From positions 21,931-85,930 of the forward strand of contig JBFLWM010000042.1 of the NCBI GenBank assembly GCA_040755915.1: a stretch of DNA of 64,000 bases, read 5' to 3'. Shown one piece after another: positions 61,325 to 64,000 of the stretch; position 1 is the first letter of the stretch; the number at the start of each line of letters is the position of its first letter. The position numbers were made by a program, and so were the translations under genes. The notes under the pieces are model-generated. The model saw only the letters and a program-made list of their open reading frames with translations, searched no databases and was not told where the DNA came from. The DNA is from Sulfurivermis sp040755915 (lineage in GTDB: Bacteria; Pseudomonadota; Gammaproteobacteria; Thiohalomonadales; Thiohalomonadaceae).

Positions 61325-61860
61325 GACTGCCGCTCGCCGAAAAAACGCTGTATGTCGTTCATGGCGGAGTATTCGGTGACGTCGATACCGGCCTGGTGGA
61401 AGTCGATGGCATCGGGGCAGCCGCTCGCCTGTTCGCCGCGTTGCCGGGCGTCGCTGACCCACGCCGTTGCCCACACGGCGAGTGCGGCCAGCGTCGGCCC
61501 CTCAAATTCCGCAGTGGCATGCGTCAATGCCTCCCAGAAGCCGCTGCGCGACAGCGGCCGGTACAGCACGGCAATCGCTGCAACATCGCGTCGCGTCAGG
61601 GCAAGGGCCAGCTGGTGGACGTTGCGTTGCAGCAGTGCCGCACGGGCCTGCTCCTGTGCCTGCTGCAGCGTGTGGCGGATCGCCTGATAGACGGCGCGCG
61701 CCTGCTCACCGGCGTCGGCGCCGGCGGCGATGAAGGTCTGCAATGCGGCGAGCGCAGCCAGGTGCTGTTCGCTGCCGGGGGCGTGCACGGCGAGGTGGCG
61801 GCAGATTTGTTCCACCTGCTCAGGGGTGTAGCGCAGAACCAGGGTATCGGGCGTGGTCAT
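61321..61860 (-). CDS. Hypothetical protein in the ybaK operon
   Basis: A 179-aa helix-rich cytosolic protein, not assigned to a family. It opens VLRYTPEQVEQICRHLAVHAPG and has an alanine-rich helical core, a RRDVAAIAVLYRPLSRSGFWEAL segment and ends YSAMNDIQRFFGERQS. No signal peptide, membrane segment or cysteine pair. It overlaps both neighbours by 4 nt, so it is part of the same operon. Confidence 0.75.
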   Translation of the reverse strand: MTTPDTLVLRYTPEQVEQICRHLAVHAPGSEQHLAALAALQTFIAAGADAGEQARAVYQAIRHTLQQAQEQARAALLQRNVHQLALALTRRDVAAIAVLYRPLSRSGFWEALTHATAEFEGPTLAALAVWATAWVSDARQRGEQASGCPDAIDFHQAGIDVTEYSAMNDIQRFFGERQS

Positions 61861-62237
61861 GTCGTCAGCACCGCCTGCAGTTGCGCCTCGCTCACCGGAT
61901 AGGCAAGCACCGCATGCAGCGGATGAATGCCGTTGAGCTTGTCGACGTGGGGCAGGTCATCCCTCGCGGCCAGCACGATGACCCTGGCATCGGGGGCATA
62001 CTTGACCAGTGAGTGCAGCAGCACATCCAGATTGCTGATGTTGGTGGCCTGGTAGTAGGTGCTGAAGGCATAGATGAAGTCGGCAATCACGAAGGCCGGC
62101 GGTTGTTTCTTCAGCGCGGCGAGTGCCTTGCGCTGGCTGTCGAAGCGCTGCTCGTCGAAGCCGAGGCGCTGATACAGCGCCGTGCAATTGGGGTGTTGCG
62201 GCGCCTCGACGATGGAATAGAGCAGGGGCGTGGTCAT
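61857..62237 (-). CDS. Receiver-like protein without the conserved lysine
   Basis: A 126-aa protein that may have a response-regulator-like alpha/beta fold: AFVIADFIYAF (central strand with an Asp), ARVIVLAARDD and a C-terminal VLAYPVSEAQLQAVL that resembles the K-P switch region with Tyr in place of Lys. The likeness is weak and could be wrong. ATG 62237 overlaps the GIY-YIG stop by 4 nt. Function unknown. Confidence 0.7.
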   Translation of the reverse strand: MTTPLLYSIVEAPQHPNCTALYQRLGFDEQRFDSQRKALAALKKQPPAFVIADFIYAFSTYYQATNISNLDVLLHSLVKYAPDARVIVLAARDDLPHVDKLNGIHPLHAVLAYPVSEAQLQAVLTT

Positions 62238-62500
62238 GATGTCGGCATATCTTGCGCCAGGGCGAGTTTGGCGGCGCGGCTCAGCTTGCGGATAGCCGCC
62301 TCGCGTTTGCACGCAGCGGAACGGCTGACGGCCGGCTCGCAGTGCAGCAGCTTTACCGGACGGCGTGCGCGGGTATAGCGGGCACCCAGCCTATCGCTAT
62401 GGTTGTGCTCGTCCACACGGCGCGTCACATCGGTGGTCACGCCGGTGTACAGCGTGTCGTCGGCGCAGCGCAGCAGGTAGACGAACCAGGTGTTGGGCAT
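62234..62500 (-). CDS. GIY-YIG nuclease family protein
   Basis: An 88-aa single-domain protein of the UPF0213/YhbQ type. It has WFVYLLRCADDTLYTGVT (the GIY and YIG equivalents), TRRVDEHN with the catalytic Arg, and a lysine/arginine-rich helix with KREAAIRKLSR carrying the Glu. ATG 62500 is chosen; the frame to 62686 runs through intergenic repeats. It starts a four-gene operon with 4-nt overlaps. Confidence 0.9.
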   Translation of the reverse strand: MPNTWFVYLLRCADDTLYTGVTTDVTRRVDEHNHSDRLGARYTRARRPVKLLHCEPAVSRSAACKREAAIRKLSRAAKLALAQDMPTS

Positions 62501-62620
62501 GATGGGGGGAGTATACCAATCCGGGGCGCTTGTTTTGGTGGGGATTTCGGTCCTCTGCGCCGGGTTGGTGCGCGCTGTCGCGCGGTTTAATTGGGTCGGG
62601 GTTCCGCCCCCGTACGACGT

Positions 62621-62654
62621 GTTACTTTCTTTTGCGCGGCCAAAAGAAAGTAAC
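62621..62654. repeat. gttactttcttttg stem-loop
   Basis: gttactttcttttg at 62621-62634 and caaaagaaagtaac at 62641-62654 are perfect 14-bp partners around cgcggc. It lies just left of the insertion sequence. Similar stem-loops are widespread intergenic repeats; function unknown. Confidence 0.8.
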
Positions 62655-62667
62655 GAAAGAAAAGGCC

Positions 62668-63983
62668 GTGTACGGTCTATACACATCGGTAACAGATTAG
62701 TCCAAGGACATAGGTAACAGTTTACCTATGCTGGAGGCACCACTGAGCAGGAGGTGCCCCATGCCCTGGCGCGAGATCCGACCGATGGATGAAAAAGTAC
62801 TATTCATAGCCGACCACCTCCGTGGCCTGTACAGCCACAGCGAATTGTGTGCACGCTACGGCATCAGCCGCAAGACGGGCTACAAGTGGCTGGAGCGCTA
62901 TCATGGGCACTCATTGGCGGGGCTGGAGGAGCAAAGCCGACGCCCCCACCACAGCCCCTCGGCCATCCCCTATGCCATGCGCAAGGCCGTTATCGAGTTG
63001 CGCCAGAAAAGCCATGAGCCTTTGGGGCCCAAGAAAATCCTGGCACTGCTGGCCCCGCGCTTTCCCGGCCAGCAGCTGCCCTCCAAGAGCAGTCTCTATA
63101 ACATCCTCACCGCCGAGGGGCTGACCCAGCCGCGCAAGAAGCGTCAGCGCGTCAGTCCCTACCTGCAACCGTTTGCTCCGGTGCATGAAGCCAATGAGCT
63201 GTGGAGTGCCGACTACAAGGGGCAGTTCCGCTTGGGCAACGGCCAGTGGTGCTATCCCCTGACCGTGATGGACCACCACAGCCGCTATCTGCTGGGCTGC
63301 CGCGGCATCACCGGCACTGATACCGAACACGCACAGCGCTACTTTATCCGCCTGTTTCGTGAATACGGCCTACCCGAGCGGATCCGCACCGACAACGGCG
63401 TGCCCTTCGCCAGCAAGGCCGCCGGTGGCCTGTCTCGACTGTCCGTCTGGTGGATACGCCTCGGCATCCTGCCAGAACGCATTACACCGGGAAAACCACA
63501 ACAGAACGGCCGTCACGAGCGCATGCATCGCACGCTAAAACAGGCCACCACCCGTCCGGCTGCCGCCAGCTTTACCAGCCAACAACGCCGCTTCGATGCC
63601 TTCCAGCATCACTACAACCAAGAGCGGCCACATGAGGGTCTGGGACAAACACCGCCGACAAGCCACTACCACCATTCCCCGCGACCCTATCCTGAAAATC
63701 TGCCGCCGCTCATTTACCCCGCGTACTACGACACCAAACAGGTCCACGCCACCGGCGTCATCTATCTCCACAACGGCCAAGTCTACGTCTCACATCTACT
63801 CGGCGGCGAGCAGGTCGGCCTGGAAGAAGTCGACGATGGCATTTGGGATATCTACTTCGGCCCTGTGCGACTTGGTGGCTTCGATATACGAGACAAGAAG
63901 GGCGGTAAAACCCCCTACTGGACGATCAAGGTGTAACCCATGTCCTTGGACTTTTTTGTTACCTATGTCCTTGACCCGTACAC
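62668..63983 (+). mobile_element. IS481-type insertion sequence
   Basis: A complete element of about 1.3 kb. The left end (62668-62718) and the inverted right end (63933-63983) agree at 39 of 51 positions, starting gtgtacgg and sharing the inner block agtccaaggacat. The transposase frame is intact and its stop overlaps the right end. No convincing target duplication is seen; ccg on both sides, if ends are placed one base in, may be chance. Confidence 0.85.
62761..63936 (+). CDS. IS481 family transposase
   Basis: DDE transposase of 391 aa. An N-terminal helix-turn-helix (LYSHSELCARYGISRKTGYKWLER) binds the inverted ends. The rve catalytic core has its acidic residues in WSADYKGQF, RTDNGVPF and NGRHERMH. 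A C-terminal beta-rich tail completes the protein. ATG 62761 follows GGAGG; TTG/ATG upstream at 62728 would add 11 unsupported residues. The gene appears intact and possibly active. Confidence 0.92.
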   Translation: MPWREIRPMDEKVLFIADHLRGLYSHSELCARYGISRKTGYKWLERYHGHSLAGLEEQSRRPHHSPSAIPYAMRKAVIELRQKSHEPLGPKKILALLAPRFPGQQLPSKSSLYNILTAEGLTQPRKKRQRVSPYLQPFAPVHEANELWSADYKGQFRLGNGQWCYPLTVMDHHSRYLLGCRGITGTDTEHAQRYFIRLFREYGLPERIRTDNGVPFASKAAGGLSRLSVWWIRLGILPERITPGKPQQNGRHERMHRTLKQATTRPAAASFTSQQRRFDAFQHHYNQERPHEGLGQTPPTSHYHHSPRPYPENLPPLIYPAYYDTKQVHATGVIYLHNGQVYVSHLLGGEQVGLEEVDDGIWDIYFGPVRLGGFDIRDKKGGKTPYWTIKV

Positions 63984-64000
63984 CGCCCCGATGTCTCGCC

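Noticed and set aside
62666..63985. Target-site duplication of ccg around the IS element
   Set aside because: Three bases in GC-rich DNA are not convincing, and the match depends on where the element ends are drawn.

Overview
The window is a GC-rich chromosomal segment of a gammaproteobacterium. Several neighbourhoods point to that class: bioBFHCD beside a divergent comF; aroB, a DamX-like gene, gltB, gltD and hemE in a row; and lysA-lptM-dapF-DUF484-xerC beside a divergent cyaY. Haem-protein, rhodanese and DUF302 genes, an FNR-type site and arsenic resistance would suit a respiratory, possibly sulfur-oxidising member of the Chromatiales or a relative. That last placement is inference.

Layout. 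1-5.5 kb: biotin operon on the minus strand and comF on the plus strand. 5.5-10.2 kb: a ferric-iron ABC transporter behind a Fur-like site, then a TlpA/ScsD-like thioredoxin. 10.2-17.8 kb, minus strand: a UbiA homologue lacking its aspartate motifs, ubiC, recG, an M48 protease, an SH3 protein, a CHASE2 adenylate cyclase and ridA. 17.8-20.4 kb: an accessory island with two small envelope proteins and an AT-richer pair of overlapping unknown genes. 20.4-24.7 kb: an RND efflux pair. 24.8-26.5 kb: a membrane bacteriohemerythrin with a perfect FNR box upstream, a charged low-complexity secreted protein and a rhodanese. 26.5-33.1 kb, minus strand: a long arsenic operon running arsR, arsC, acr3, MBL protein, sigma factor fused to DUF2703, ArsP-type permease, mini-thioredoxin and ATP-grasp-like protein. 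33.2-45.7 kb: aroB, dgt, a WGR-like gene, the DamX-like SPOR ATPase, gltBD and hemE. 45.8-47.0 kb: a secreted protein and a periplasmic rhodanese, closed by a clear terminator. 47-53.6 kb: FliL-like protein, xerC, DUF484, dapF, a CoA-binding protein, a methyltransferase, lysA and lptM, then cyaY and a DUF938 methyltransferase. 53.6-58.9 kb: a dihaem cytochrome fused to DUF302, a second DUF302 protein, class I adenylate cyclase and two small unknowns. 59-62.5 kb: a MazG-like pyrophosphohydrolase, a UDG-superfamily protein, a PAS protein and a four-gene operon with 4-nt overlaps (GIY-YIG, REC-like, unknown, ybaK). 62.67-63.98 kb: an intact IS481-type element.

The intergenic spaces carry several families of dispersed palindromes. 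The most striking begins and ends in TAG/CTA of a shared 'taggagc...gctccta' sequence, and in six cases it provides the stop codon of the adjoining gene. No tRNA, rRNA or CRISPR array was seen. The best candidates for undescribed biology are the two-gene cassette at 18754-20039 and the arsenic operon with its sigma-DUF2703 fusion, zinc-motif-less MBL protein and ATP-grasp-like enzyme.
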